Under the pieces are notes generated by a model that did not search any database, had not been told where the DNA came from, and saw only the letters and a program-made list of their open reading frames with translations. DNA of 64,000 nt, from assembly GCF_000005825.2 (NCBI RefSeq), contig NC_013791.2:2914001-2978000 (forward strand), written 5' to 3'. Shown piece by piece: positions 56,388 through 64,000 of this stretch. Numbering within the stretch: the stretch's first letter is position 1; each line of letters begins with the position of its first letter. This DNA is from Alkalihalophilus pseudofirmus OF4 (GTDB lineage: Bacteria > Bacillota > Bacilli > Bacillales > Bacillaceae_D). Both the position numbers and the translations under genes were made by a program.

Positions 56388-57224
56388 TTATTGGTTGCGC
56401 TCTGATAATAATCGTTTCTGATAAAATTTATGTGATAGTTCAATCACTTGCTGCGATAATCTGTAGTTTATACCAGCGCCAAATGCCATTCCAACAAGCG
56501 GCAGCCCTTGAAACACTTTTTTTCTGAGCATTGTAATGACGAAGCTTTTCGCCATCTGACGTATAAACTGTCCCAGCCACTCAGGTTCAACAATTTCCTC
56601 TGAACCTGCATAAAAGATATCATCCGTATGGTGCTGATCTAGATCCTGCCACAGCCGCTCCCATTCATGCGCTTGGAATGCTTTAGGCAAAGTTGACAAA
56701 TGCAGAAGCTTTAAAGCAATAACCATTTCAACAGGACGTTTTAAATCGTACCCATAGATCGTTGCAATCTGTTGAATCGAACGGAGATTAATGGCTATCA
56801 CTGCTGGAAGGTCAGCTGCTAATAAAAACATCCCGCCCATCCCCGTTAATCCGCCTTGACCAAGCGCGAGAAGACGCTGTTTGGCCATTAATTGATCAGT
56901 CATGTAATCGAGCTGCTCCACCGGGAGATATTGAAGGTCTTCAATGGAATCAACCGTAGGAGCAAACACTTTAGCATATTGCAGGATTCGCTTTCTTGTC
57001 TCCTCATGAGATCTTGTGTTTTGCAGATAAGCATGCAGATGAATAAAGACGTGATCAATCTGCAAAAGGACTTTCTGTCTTCTATGATCACCTAATTGTT
57101 CAAATAATTTATCTGTCCACTTTAGATAGGTGTATTCTACATCAGTGGCTTCATGCGAAAAATATGTATCTTCCCATTCAATAATTGCTTGGTATCTCTT
57201 TTGATCTCTTTCTTCCTGTCTCAT
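56388..57224 (-). CDS. EcsC family protein
   Basis: EcsC-domain protein of 278 residues. The central Gly-rich amphipathic region GQGGLTGMGGMFLLAADLPA followed by VIAINLRSIQQIATIYGYDL is the family hallmark. GLPLVGMAFGAGINYRLSQQ near the C-terminus is also typical. B. subtilis EcsC is linked to the EcsAB ABC transporter, but this copy is not near one. The role is unknown. The ATG has AAGGTGAG upstream. Confidence 0.85.
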   Translation of the reverse strand: MRQEERDQKRYQAIIEWEDTYFSHEATDVEYTYLKWTDKLFEQLGDHRRQKVLLQIDHVFIHLHAYLQNTRSHEETRKRILQYAKVFAPTVDSIEDLQYLPVEQLDYMTDQLMAKQRLLALGQGGLTGMGGMFLLAADLPAVIAINLRSIQQIATIYGYDLKRPVEMVIALKLLHLSTLPKAFQAHEWERLWQDLDQHHTDDIFYAGSEEIVEPEWLGQFIRQMAKSFVITMLRKKVFQGLPLVGMAFGAGINYRLSQQVIELSHKFYQKRLLSERNQ

Positions 57225-57276
57225 TCGCTCACCTTCTTTTTTATAAGTAAATCATTAATTTAGTATGAGTTATACA

Positions 57277-58215
57277 TCATGAATGGTGCATCTTACGTTT
57301 AAACATTGGAGAATACACCCATTCTTCTTCACTTCGTTCACGGATCATTTCAATGGCATGAAGTTTTGTATTCATTTCTTTTATAGATGCCAGCATGACT
57401 GCTTCTGCCGTTTTTTCCGATACAGCGCTCCCATATCCTTTTTCTACATCCCCGTTCTGACTGAGCATAAGATGTTTCAATGCAATAACTTCCACATCAT
57501 CGGTCGAAATCCCTGCTTCTCTCGCTGCTTCATTAATCATTTCAATTCCAAGCACCATATGTCCCATTAATTCTCCGCTTGATGTATACTCTGGCGCTAC
57601 TACATCCCGCAGCGCCTTCGTTTTTCCGATGTCCCCTAACAAGCATGCTGATAACACTAAATCTCGATTGACATAAGGATAGAGAGGCAGGAGCTGATAT
57701 GCCGCTCTAGATAGCTCTACAATATGATGCATGAGGCCAGCATAGTAGGCATGATGATATGTTTTAGAGGCAGGGAGAGTCGTTAGTTTTTCCCGAATGG
57801 TACGTTCAGAATAAACCCGACGTAAAATATTTCGTAAAATGGGAGAGGTAACTTCCTCCATCAACATACGCAGCTCTTGCCATAGCTCTTCTCTAGATAT
57901 TCCTTTTCTAGAAATCAGTTCACTAATGGATACTGGGTCGTCTGATGTTGCTAATCTAACTCTTAATAGCTTTAATAACTTCTTTTGCTTAAAGGTAGTG
58001 ACAATCCCTTCTCCTTTAATTAATGCTTTGGGCTGCAAAGATTCTTTTTGCTCTTTCGTAAGGTCCCATAATTGAGCAGGGATAATCTCTAAGTTACGTT
58101 CTAAAAGAAAGGTTGCATATTCACTTCCATTAGAAGCCTGTTTTAACTCTCTTTCACGAATTAAAAAGAAGTTTGTAAACTTCTCTCCTTCATTTGCTTT
58201 TGAAAACAATCCCAC
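57277..58215 (-). CDS. YhaM-like protein with degenerate HD domain
   Basis: Protein of 312 residues, similar in length and layout to the 3'-5' exoribonuclease YhaM. An N-terminal OB-fold region (about 1-90) precedes an HD-type helical domain. I place the start at a GTG (58213-58215, MGLFSKANEGEKF) because AAAGGAGG lies 8 bp upstream. KTYHHAYYAGLMHHIVELS matches the first HD helix. However, the HD motif reads CLLGDIGK (Gly194-Asp195, codon GGG at 57634-57636) where YhaM has LHDLGK. The later HH is QN (HLMLSQNGD, 253-254). Metal-dependent catalysis is therefore doubtful. Confidence 0.8.
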   Translation of the reverse strand: MGLFSKANEGEKFTNFFLIRERELKQASNGSEYATFLLERNLEIIPAQLWDLTKEQKESLQPKALIKGEGIVTTFKQKKLLKLLRVRLATSDDPVSISELISRKGISREELWQELRMLMEEVTSPILRNILRRVYSERTIREKLTTLPASKTYHHAYYAGLMHHIVELSRAAYQLLPLYPYVNRDLVLSACLLGDIGKTKALRDVVAPEYTSSGELMGHMVLGIEMINEAAREAGISTDDVEVIALKHLMLSQNGDVEKGYGSAVSEKTAEAVMLASIKEMNTKLHAIEMIRERSEEEWVYSPMFKRKMHHS

Positions 58216-58321
58216 ATCATAAACCTCCTTTATGGGTGTTGCTTTATATATACCCCTTTTAAGATCTCTTACTATCATAGTCTTTTTTTGATTTAGATGT
58301 AAACAACGTGAAGATGTATTT

Positions 58322-58359
58322 AAAAAGAGCATCACTTACATGATTGTAAGTGATGCTCA
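58322..58359 (-). terminator. Terminator of ackA
   Basis: Minus-strand stem GAGCATCACTTACA / TGTAAGTGATGCTC with Ts, 13 bp after the ackA stop. Confidence 0.93.
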
Positions 58360-58371
58360 AAGGAACTTATA

Positions 58372-59559
58372 TTAGTTAGATAGACGTACTGTATCACGTG
58401 CAATCATTACTTCTTCATTCGTAGGAATAATGATTACTTTTACAGGTGAGTGCGGATAGTTAATGAACGCTTCTTTTCCGCGTACTTTGTTTAATGATGG
58501 ATCCCAATATACACCCATGAATTCTAGGCCGCGAAGAACTCGCTCACGGATAACATCACTATTTTCACCAATACCAGCTGTGAAAATAATCGCGTCAACT
58601 CCGCTCATGCGGGCCGCATATGAACCGATGTATTTGTGAATACGTGAAGTGAATACTTCAAGAGCAAGCTCAGCACGCTCGTTTCCAGCTTCTGCTTCAC
58701 TTTCAATGTCACGCAAGTCACTAGAAAATCCTGATACACCAAGAAGTCCACTCTTTTTATTTAACGTGTCTAATACTCCATTTGCATCTTGTCCTGTTTT
58801 TTCCATGATATATGGAATTAAAGCAGGATCGATGTTACCTGAACGAGTACCCATTGTTACCCCTGCAAGAGGTGTAAAGCCCATAGACGTATCAATTGAT
58901 TTTCCACCATCAATTGCAGCGATACTAGCACCATTACCTAAGTGACAAGATAATAAACGTAATTGCTCGATTGGACGACCTAATAATTCTGCTGCACGTT
59001 CAGACACATACTTATGACTTGTGCCGTGGAAACCATATTTACGGATTCCAAACTCTTTATAGTAATCATAAGGTAAGCTGTATAAGAATGAGCTCTCTGG
59101 CATTGTTTGGTGGAAAGCTGTATCAAATACTGCTACTGCAGGTACATTTGGCAATACTTCTTTAAATGCTTTTATTCCAACAATGTTTGCAGGGTTGTGA
59201 AGAGGAGCTAATTCAGAAACTTCTTCAATTCCCGCAAGTACTTCATCAGTAATAAGAACAGAGTCGTTAAACTTCTCTCCACCGTGAACGACACGATGTC
59301 CGATTCCGTCAATTTCATCAAGAGAATCGATAATTCCAAGTCCTGTAAGCTTTTCAAGCAGAATTTTTACTGCTACAGAGTGATCTGGAATTTCAGTTGT
59401 TTCTTTTTGTTTTTCACCATTTACTTCAATTGTAAAAATACCGTCACCAAGACCAATACGTTCAACTAAGCCTTTTGTTACTACTTCTTCTTCAGGCATT
59501 GTTAGTAATTGGAATTTTAATGATGAGCTACCAGCATTAATCGCAATAATTTTCGCCAT
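58372..59559 (-). CDS. ackA: Acetate kinase
   Basis: Makes acetate and ATP from acetyl phosphate in overflow metabolism. Protein of 395 residues of the ASKHA fold: [52 protein letters not shown] and [17 protein letters not shown]. Catalytic Asp, Arg and His contexts are intact. GGGAG lies before the ATG. Monocistronic, with cre-like sites upstream. Confidence 0.97.
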   Translation of the reverse strand: MAKIIAINAGSSSLKFQLLTMPEEEVVTKGLVERIGLGDGIFTIEVNGEKQKETTEIPDHSVAVKILLEKLTGLGIIDSLDEIDGIGHRVVHGGEKFNDSVLITDEVLAGIEEVSELAPLHNPANIVGIKAFKEVLPNVPAVAVFDTAFHQTMPESSFLYSLPYDYYKEFGIRKYGFHGTSHKYVSERAAELLGRPIEQLRLLSCHLGNGASIAAIDGGKSIDTSMGFTPLAGVTMGTRSGNIDPALIPYIMEKTGQDANGVLDTLNKKSGLLGVSGFSSDLRDIESEAEAGNERAELALEVFTSRIHKYIGSYAARMSGVDAIIFTAGIGENSDVIRERVLRGLEFMGVYWDPSLNKVRGKEAFINYPHSPVKVIIIPTNEEVMIARDTVRLSN

Positions 59560-59589
59560 GTTAAGACAGCTCCCTTAATTAAGTAATTT

Positions 59590-59619
59590 ATATAATTTGA
59601 CTATCAGAGTAGATATCAA
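59590..59619 (-). promoter_or_regulatory. Candidate SigA promoter of ackA
   Basis: TTGATA (59614-59619), 18 bp, TTATAT (59590-59595) on the minus strand. Confidence 0.5.
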
Positions 59620-59640
59620 TACCTTTCCATTTAAGCACCC

Positions 59641-59656
59641 TGAAAATACGTTTTCA
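59641..59656. promoter_or_regulatory. cre-like palindrome upstream of the ackA promoter
   Basis: TGAAAATACGTTTTCA, a near-perfect palindrome related to the CcpA operator, centred about 65 bp upstream of the predicted start. In B. subtilis CcpA activates ackA from an upstream cre. A second candidate, TGAAACCGCTTAAA (59710-59723), fits the consensus with one mismatch but is further away. Confidence 0.55.
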
Positions 59657-59770
59657 AGTAAAATCGGCTATTTTCGCTTGTTTTCTCTTGAATTCTTTAT
59701 TTTCAGACTTGAAACCGCTTAAATACTATACGTTTTTGTAAGGAGAGCCAGACACTTTTATATAACATCC

Positions 59771-59805
59771 AAAAAAATCCTGCTCCCAAATATGGAAGCA
59801 GGATT
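59771..59805 (-). terminator. Terminator of ytxK
   Basis: Minus-strand stem AATCCTGCTTCC / GGGAGCAGGATT with TTTTTTT, just after the ytxK stop. Confidence 0.9.
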
Positions 59806-59809
59806 CATC

Positions 59810-60805
59810 TTATAAGTTAAGTTCGAGTTCAAACCACTTATTAATACGTGTCATCATATCCGTTAGTGCTGTTTTGTTACTGAAGGATGGAAGTTCTGCG
59901 AGCAGTGCTTGCTTTGCCTGAGACACACCTTCCCCTTTTTTCTGCAGCATTAATATACTTTTGCCATGATTATCAGAGGTAAACATCGTTTTTGGAAGCT
60001 GCAGCAGTCCATGGATCATCGCATGCTCTTTTAGATAGGCATGCAGCTTTGGTGCTTGTTCGCTTTCAAATAAGAAGTTAGGAACAATATAAAACAAGAA
60101 CCCGCCTTCTTTCACACTGTTTATTCCTTTTTCAATCATAAGGTGATGACTAAAGGAATGACCTTCATCTGCCTTTACTTTATATTCCTTTGCAATTTCA
60201 TCATGCGGATAATAACCGATTGGTAAATCGGTAACCACTAGATCTACCTCAGGAAATGTAAGCGGCTCTATAGAGTCCTTGTGGAATAGTTCAAGTTCAA
60301 TCTCTTGTAAATTAGAGCTGACAAAAGCCAGTTTAAGAAGTGTTTCATCCACCTCAAATCCAAATCCTTTTGCAGGGTTTTCAGATTGATTTAACAGCGC
60401 TGTTAATAAATTGCCCGAACCCGCTGCCAAGTCTAAGACCGAATAACCACCCTTTGCTTTAGCCATCACTTTATTCACAAGGTAGCTTAAAAACAAACAA
60501 ACCGCATCCGGTGTCATCGAATGATTTGGCTGTGTTGCTCCCTTCATTCCTTTTAAAACCGTTAACTGAAAAGCTTTACGGATATCTTCTTTTGAAAATT
60601 CACTTACGTCAAGCGGCCGCATTAAATCATAAAGACGGTCTTTCACTTCTGGTGTAACCGTTTGTACCACTTCACCTTGAAATAAGTTTTCTCCCATCTC
60701 AGAGAGTCCCTCTAGATAAGTAAAGGATTCGTGTTCCTCTAAGAGAGAAGCCCCTTTGTCTAGAAAGATAAAGAGCTCTTCCATTTTCGAATTCATTACG
60801 CTCAT
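59810..60805 (-). CDS. ytxK: Class I SAM-dependent methyltransferase YtxK
   Basis: N6-adenine-type methyltransferase fold, 331 residues. SAM motif SVLDLAAGSGNLLTALLNQ and motif IV region LVVTDLPIGYYPHDE (DLPI in place of NPPY). The C-terminal half has FLFYIVPNFLFESEQ and LPKTMFTSDNHGKSILMLQKK. The locus between tpx and ackA matches B. subtilis ytxK. It looks like the modification subunit of a restriction system, but no partner genes are near. The substrate is unknown. Confidence 0.88.
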   Translation of the reverse strand: MSVMNSKMEELFIFLDKGASLLEEHESFTYLEGLSEMGENLFQGEVVQTVTPEVKDRLYDLMRPLDVSEFSKEDIRKAFQLTVLKGMKGATQPNHSMTPDAVCLFLSYLVNKVMAKAKGGYSVLDLAAGSGNLLTALLNQSENPAKGFGFEVDETLLKLAFVSSNLQEIELELFHKDSIEPLTFPEVDLVVTDLPIGYYPHDEIAKEYKVKADEGHSFSHHLMIEKGINSVKEGGFLFYIVPNFLFESEQAPKLHAYLKEHAMIHGLLQLPKTMFTSDNHGKSILMLQKKGEGVSQAKQALLAELPSFSNKTALTDMMTRINKWFELELNL

Positions 60806-60823
60806 TTTTTCAACTCCTAGCCT

Positions 60824-60866
60824 AAAAAAAGGTCACCCACCACTTAGCAAGCGGGTTGACCCTTTT
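60824..60866 (-). terminator. Terminator of tpx
   Basis: Minus-strand stem AAGGGTCAACCCGC / GGTGGGTGACCTT with TTTTTTT between tpx and ytxK. Confidence 0.85.
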
Positions 60867-60895
60867 AACATTCTTTTTAAATGTAACCAGCGTGC

Positions 60896-61396
60896 TTAGT
60901 TTGCAGCTTTTGCTGCTTCTATAGCTGCTTCGTAATCTGGATGATTCGTTGCTTCAGATACATACTCCGCATAAGTTACCACATCATTTGAATCAATAAC
61001 AAAAACGGAACGAGCTAACAGACGAAGTTCTTCAATTGCAACACCGAATGCTTGTCCAAATGAAAGCTCACGATGGTCTGATAATGTTTGAACATTCTCA
61101 ATACCTGCAGCTGCACACCAACGTTTTTGAGCAAATGGCAAATCTACACTTACCGTTAATACTTCTACGTTGCCAAGTGATGATGCCTCTTCATTGAAAC
61201 GGCGGGTTTGTTGGTCGCAAACACCCGTATCAATCGATGGAACGACGCTGATTAAACGAACCTTCCCTTTAGTATCAGCCAAAGTTACCTCTGATAAATC
61301 ATTTGCAAGAACTTTAAAATCAGGAGCTTTTTCCTCAACCTTTACTTCTGTTCCAAGTAACGTTACAGGATTGTTTTTAAATGTAATTTCTGCCAT
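60896..61396 (-). CDS. tpx: Thiol peroxidase
   Basis: Atypical 2-Cys peroxiredoxin of 166 residues that reduces hydroperoxides with thioredoxin. Peroxidatic Cys60 in [17 protein letters not shown], resolving Cys94 in KRWCAAAGI. The rest ([22 protein letters not shown]) is typical. Full length. GGAGGG precedes the ATG. Monocistronic with promoter and terminator. Confidence 0.97.
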   Translation of the reverse strand: MAEITFKNNPVTLLGTEVKVEEKAPDFKVLANDLSEVTLADTKGKVRLISVVPSIDTGVCDQQTRRFNEEASSLGNVEVLTVSVDLPFAQKRWCAAAGIENVQTLSDHRELSFGQAFGVAIEELRLLARSVFVIDSNDVVTYAEYVSEATNHPDYEAAIEAAKAAN

Positions 61397-61438
61397 GTGA
61401 ACACCCTCCTATGATCGTTCCAAATTATGTACGTACTC

Positions 61439-61468
61439 ATCATACATGAGCTGACGCCACAAATTCAA
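61439..61468 (-). promoter_or_regulatory. SigA promoter of tpx
   Basis: TTGAAT (61463-61468), 18 bp, TATGAT (61439-61444) on the minus strand. An inverted repeat CTCAT ... ATGAG (61436-61450) covers the -10 box. Confidence 0.55.
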
Positions 61469-61520
61469 GTAACAACCTATTGTTCATACCTAAAAGGATG
61501 CAACTATTAACTTTATACAC

Positions 61521-61553
61521 AAAAATAGAGAGTGGGGTTATCCCATTCTCTAA
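61521..61553 (-). terminator. Terminator of ytfJ
   Basis: Minus-strand stem AGAGAATGGG / CCCCACTCTCT with TTTTTG, overlapping the end of the gene. Confidence 0.82.
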
Positions 61554-62044
61554 ATTGGTGACTGATCATTACGCTGCTGGTAATTCATATTTGAATTGTT
61601 TGTATACGCTTGATTCGTTTGCTGCGATTGATTGGAATACGATGCGTTCGAACCTGACTTGATCATTTGTTGAATTTTATCCACTACTTGCGGAGCAAAA
61701 TCCAATAATTTCTCGTAAAGGTGGGTGCTGCTATCAAGATGAACCATTTTCACACCTTGATGTCCGACTACTAAAAATGCAATTGGGGTGATGGAAACAC
61801 CTCCGCCGCTACCGCCGCCAAATGGGTGCTTTTGCGTGTGATCTTCTGTAGATGATGGACGGTGCTGATCAATAACAAACTCACTTCCGCCAGCTGCAAA
61901 CCCGAACCCTACTTTAGAAACAGGCATGATCACACTTCCATCTGGTGTCTCTACCGGATCACCAATAATCGTGTTTACATCTACCATTTCTTTAAGATTT
62001 TCCATTGCCGTCTTCATTAGCCCTTGAATAGGATGATCAGACAT
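61550..62044 (-). CDS. ytfJ: Sporulation protein YtfJ (GerW family)
   Basis: GerW-family spore protein of 164 residues, linked to germination. The start at MSDHPIQGLMKTAMENLKEM has AAAGGAGG 8 bp upstream. The core TIIGDPVETPDGSVIMPVSKVGFGFAAGGSE is the family signature. KHPFGGGSGGGVSITPIAFLVV follows, and the C-terminal tail is Asn/Gln/Ser-rich. It is downstream of ytfI by 34 bp, the B. subtilis order. Confidence 0.93.
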   Translation of the reverse strand: MSDHPIQGLMKTAMENLKEMVDVNTIIGDPVETPDGSVIMPVSKVGFGFAAGGSEFVIDQHRPSSTEDHTQKHPFGGGSGGGVSITPIAFLVVGHQGVKMVHLDSSTHLYEKLLDFAPQVVDKIQQMIKSGSNASYSNQSQQTNQAYTNNSNMNYQQRNDQSPI

Positions 62045-62078
62045 AACCTTTTCCTCCTTTAAATACCTGCATTCTTTC

Positions 62079-62747
62079 TTACATTGTTTCTGTAGCTTTT
62101 TGGTCTTGATCATGATTCCTCTTTGGTCTTCGCTTCCAATGTTTTATGATCGAAAGACCTACAAAAATAGCATGCCCTATCCCAAACATAAACATGCAAG
62201 AAAAATAGGTATGTGAAACAACGGCTTGATAATGAGGTGTCACAGACATTTTAGGCATCCTATGCATTTTCACATGGTTCCCGATTAGGCCTGCCATCAT
62301 GCCTTTCATTGACCATAGCATACCAGCAGCAGGTCCTGTTAAAGCAGCATCTCCGACCCCAACATCCGAGTACCAATCAAATTTATACACATGGACATGC
62401 CTTAGAAACCTGCGAATAATCCGATTTAAGCCGACTACATGCCTAATCCAACGTTCCGCTAAATGAATATCGTGAATAATCGTCTCAAGCGTTATTTTCT
62501 TATCTTTTTCGCTTTCTGACCCAGCGATATTTTCTTTTTCCTCTACGATGATTGCTGGTGATTCTTCATTTATTTTTATCAGAGGTGCTTCAAATGTATA
62601 TACACGCATCCACCAAATTGTTACAGCGGCCATTAGCAAGTCATCATCTTTCGTATGTTTATAAGTGAGTTCTATTTTTATTTTTGTAAGTAACAGGATG
62701 AGTAATAAGACAATAACTACAGCAAGAATGATTAAAAACCAAGTCAT
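62079..62747 (-). CDS. ytfI: DUF2953 membrane protein YtfI
   Basis: Protein of 222 residues. N-terminal membrane helix (WFLIILAVVIVLLLILLLTKI) and a DUF2953 domain with YKFDWYSDVGVGDAALTGPAAGMLWSMKG-type sequence (key part GVGDAALTGPAAGMLW) and a C-terminal hydrophobic segment (CMFMFGIGHAIFVGLSII). DUF2953 genes occur with ytfJ/GerW in spore formers. Likely sporulation-related; the role is unknown. Confidence 0.9.
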   Translation of the reverse strand: MTWFLIILAVVIVLLLILLLTKIKIELTYKHTKDDDLLMAAVTIWWMRVYTFEAPLIKINEESPAIIVEEKENIAGSESEKDKKITLETIIHDIHLAERWIRHVVGLNRIIRRFLRHVHVYKFDWYSDVGVGDAALTGPAAGMLWSMKGMMAGLIGNHVKMHRMPKMSVTPHYQAVVSHTYFSCMFMFGIGHAIFVGLSIIKHWKRRPKRNHDQDQKATETM

Positions 62748-62795
62748 GTTAAACTCCCTTTAAGACAGCGTTGATTATTCTAGGATATCCCTGCC

Positions 62796-62834
62796 AAAAA
62801 AAAATAAACCTGTGCGTCTTGACACACAGGTTTA
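62796..62834 (-). terminator. Terminator of yteJ
   Basis: Minus-strand stem AAACCTGTGTGTC / GACGCACAGGTTT with ATTTTTTTTT, 8 bp after the yteJ stop. Confidence 0.9.
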
Positions 62835-62841
62835 CCCACTT

Positions 62842-63417
62842 TTATCTTTTTTCATAAATCACATAGGAATCAGCAATCATATCATGCAAGCCTTGCTTAG
62901 TAGACGTAAAAGCAACCGTTATATAAAGAATATAGAGGAGAGCAAAAGACTGGTGTAACACTCGTCCTACTCCTTCTCTAAATATGACCTCTCTCCACGA
63001 AAGCAAGTCTCCTTCTTTTGAAACGACTCGCAGACCAAATACCATCTTGCCTATAGTCGCACCATAAAACTTAGTCATCAGGGCGAAGTAGGCGAAGAAG
63101 AATAAGGCTGATACAACTAAGTCAAAAAATCCGTACATTCCACCCAATGCGTAACGAAGATCCGTTAGATTTAAGATCGGACCAATAAGCAGCCAACGTA
63201 AACTTAGCAGCATAAGAGCATCAAGGCTAAACGCCCAGAATCTCATCCAAAAACCAGCATAGTGCCGCTCATTCGCGTAATAGGTTTCACGTTCTATCTC
63301 TTCCTGACGGTTAAGTCCTTCACTTGGTTGAAGCGAGCGCTCCTGTCTCTTTTTTCTTTGCTGGAGTATACGGCTCCTTCTTGGGCGAGACCCGCGGTTT
63401 ATCATTCCTTGCTCCAA
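62842..63417 (-). CDS. yteJ: RDD family membrane protein YteJ
   Basis: RDD-domain membrane protein of 191 residues. A basic, Arg-rich N-terminus (NRGSRPRRSRILQQRKKRQE) is followed by three or four helices (FSLDALMLLSLRWLLIGPIL; FFDLVVSALFFFAYFALM) and GATIGKMVFGLRVVSKEG, the RDD signature. The TTG start at 63417 has AGGGAGG 8 bp upstream. It follows sppA by 12 bp. B. subtilis YteJ interacts with SppA activity, consistent with co-transcription. Confidence 0.88.
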   Translation of the reverse strand: MEQGMINRGSRPRRSRILQQRKKRQERSLQPSEGLNRQEEIERETYYANERHYAGFWMRFWAFSLDALMLLSLRWLLIGPILNLTDLRYALGGMYGFFDLVVSALFFFAYFALMTKFYGATIGKMVFGLRVVSKEGDLLSWREVIFREGVGRVLHQSFALLYILYITVAFTSTKQGLHDMIADSYVIYEKR

Positions 63418-63429
63418 AATGATCCCTCC

Positions 63430-64000
63430 CTATTCAGTGTAAAGATACTTTAATGTCGGTGCACGGCGCTCTGTAATTAATTGTTCAATACTTGCCAGTT
63501 CATTATTCGAAGATAACATTTTAGCCGCTGTCATTGAAAATAAACTGTACAGACCCGTATCAGCCTCATATTTAATTACACTATAATTTGCACCTAAGTC
63601 TTCACGCATCATGGCAATCGTATCATCAAGACTTCCAAGCTCATCAACTAAATCTATTTCTAAAGCCTGGTTTCCTGTATAGATTCGCCCGTCTGCTAAT
63701 TGTCTTACTTCACTTTCAGACATGTTGCGTCCTTCAGAGATAATACGTACAAACTCATCATAAGACTCATCAATTAATGATTGTAAAATTGCACGGTCGC
63801 CTTCTGTCATCTCACGCGTCGCTGACATGATATCTTTGTATTCTCCGCTTTTAATCGTGTTGAATTTAATACCGTAATTCTCAGCCAGTTCAGCAATATT
63901 AATAGACTCCATAATAACGCCTAAGGAACCCGTAATCGTCTGTGGACTAGCTACAATCTTATCAGCCGGTGCTGCTATGTAATACCCACCAGAAGCTGCC
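63430..64000 (-). CDS. sppA: Signal peptide peptidase SppA (partial, N-terminus beyond window)
   Basis: Serine protease of the SppA family that clears signal peptides from the membrane. The frame is open to the right edge, so only about 190 C-terminal residues are seen. The visible part begins [20 protein letters not shown], containing the catalytic Ser. It continues with [21 protein letters not shown] and the catalytic Lys region [16 protein letters not shown]. Both members of the Ser-Lys dyad are present. It lies just before yteJ, as in B. subtilis. Confidence 0.94.
   Translation of the reverse strand, partial: AASGGYYIAAPADKIVASPQTITGSLGVIMESINIAELAENYGIKFNTIKSGEYKDIMSATREMTEGDRAILQSLIDESYDEFVRIISEGRNMSESEVRQLADGRIYTGNQALEIDLVDELGSLDDTIAMMREDLGANYSVIKYEADTGLYSLFSMTAAKMLSSNNELASIEQLITERRAPTLKYLYTE

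Noticed and set aside
59810-60805. Possible restriction-modification system at ytxK
   Set aside because: Only the methyltransferase-like protein is present; no specificity or nuclease subunit lies nearby, and the locus is the conserved ytxK position.

Overview
The window is core chromosome of a spore-forming member of the Bacillaceae. Evidence for this includes sspI, ytfJ (GerW family), ytrH/ytrI, ytaF and ytxC, T-box-controlled aminoacyl-tRNA synthetase genes, DnaB/DnaI helicase loaders, a DnaE-type polymerase, sigma-W-like promoters and AGGAGG ribosome binding sites. Gene order follows, from memory, the Bacillus subtilis pheT to sppA stretch (inverted here), so this is a conserved backbone and not an island. 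hflK/hflC next to the pho genes, a GntR regulator between the malic enzyme and accD, and several orphan small genes suggest a relative outside the B. subtilis group, possibly an alkaliphile-type bacillus. The species cannot be named from the sequence alone.

Layout. 1-9.6 kb: pheST with a Phe T-box, a SpoU methyltransferase, sspI, an M42 aminopeptidase, a dimeric dUTPase, ysdB, a VTT membrane protein, ysdA and the infC-rpmI-rplT translation operon with its attenuator leader. 9.6-17.8 kb: thrS with a Thr T-box, ytxC, mqnC, dnaI, dnaB, nrdR and an orphan gene. 17.9-26.7 kb: speD, gapB, the polA-mutM-ytaF-coaE cluster and hflKC. 27-37.5 kb: phoPR, the TCA genes citZ-icd-mdh, ytwI, fxsA, pyk and pfkA. 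37.6-45.1 kb: accA, accD, a GntR/FadR regulator, NADP-type malic enzyme and dnaE. 45.3-53.1 kb: ytrHI, nrnA, ytpI, ytoI, ytkL, a YitT protein, a YusW-like protein, an SDR and a DUF4025-like small protein. 53.2-64 kb: argGH, an EcsC protein, a YhaM-like protein, ackA, ytxK, tpx, ytfIJ, yteJ and the C-terminal part of sppA. Most genes are on the minus strand. The few plus-strand genes (sspI, ysdB, ytrHI, the 46.3 kb orphan, ytpI and the 56 kb orphan) are short and mostly tied to sporulation, envelope stress or unknown functions.

How the genes work together. The central block handles carbon flow: glycolysis (pfkA, pyk), gluconeogenesis (gapB with CcpN-like sites), the TCA cycle (citZ, icd, mdh), malate to pyruvate (ytsJ), acetyl-CoA to malonyl-CoA (accDA) and acetate overflow (ackA with cre-like sites). 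A TGGTCTGACCA palindrome just downstream of the malic-enzyme promoter is a likely operator for the GntR/FadR regulator encoded in the same gene series.

No prophage, insertion sequence, CRISPR array, rRNA or tRNA gene was seen, and no clearly new multi-gene system. The best leads are a YhaM-type exoribonuclease paralogue that has lost its HD-motif histidine, a 32-residue membrane peptide gene, an orphan mini transcription unit near 26.8 kb, hflKC behind a sigma-W-like promoter, and the structured speD leader.
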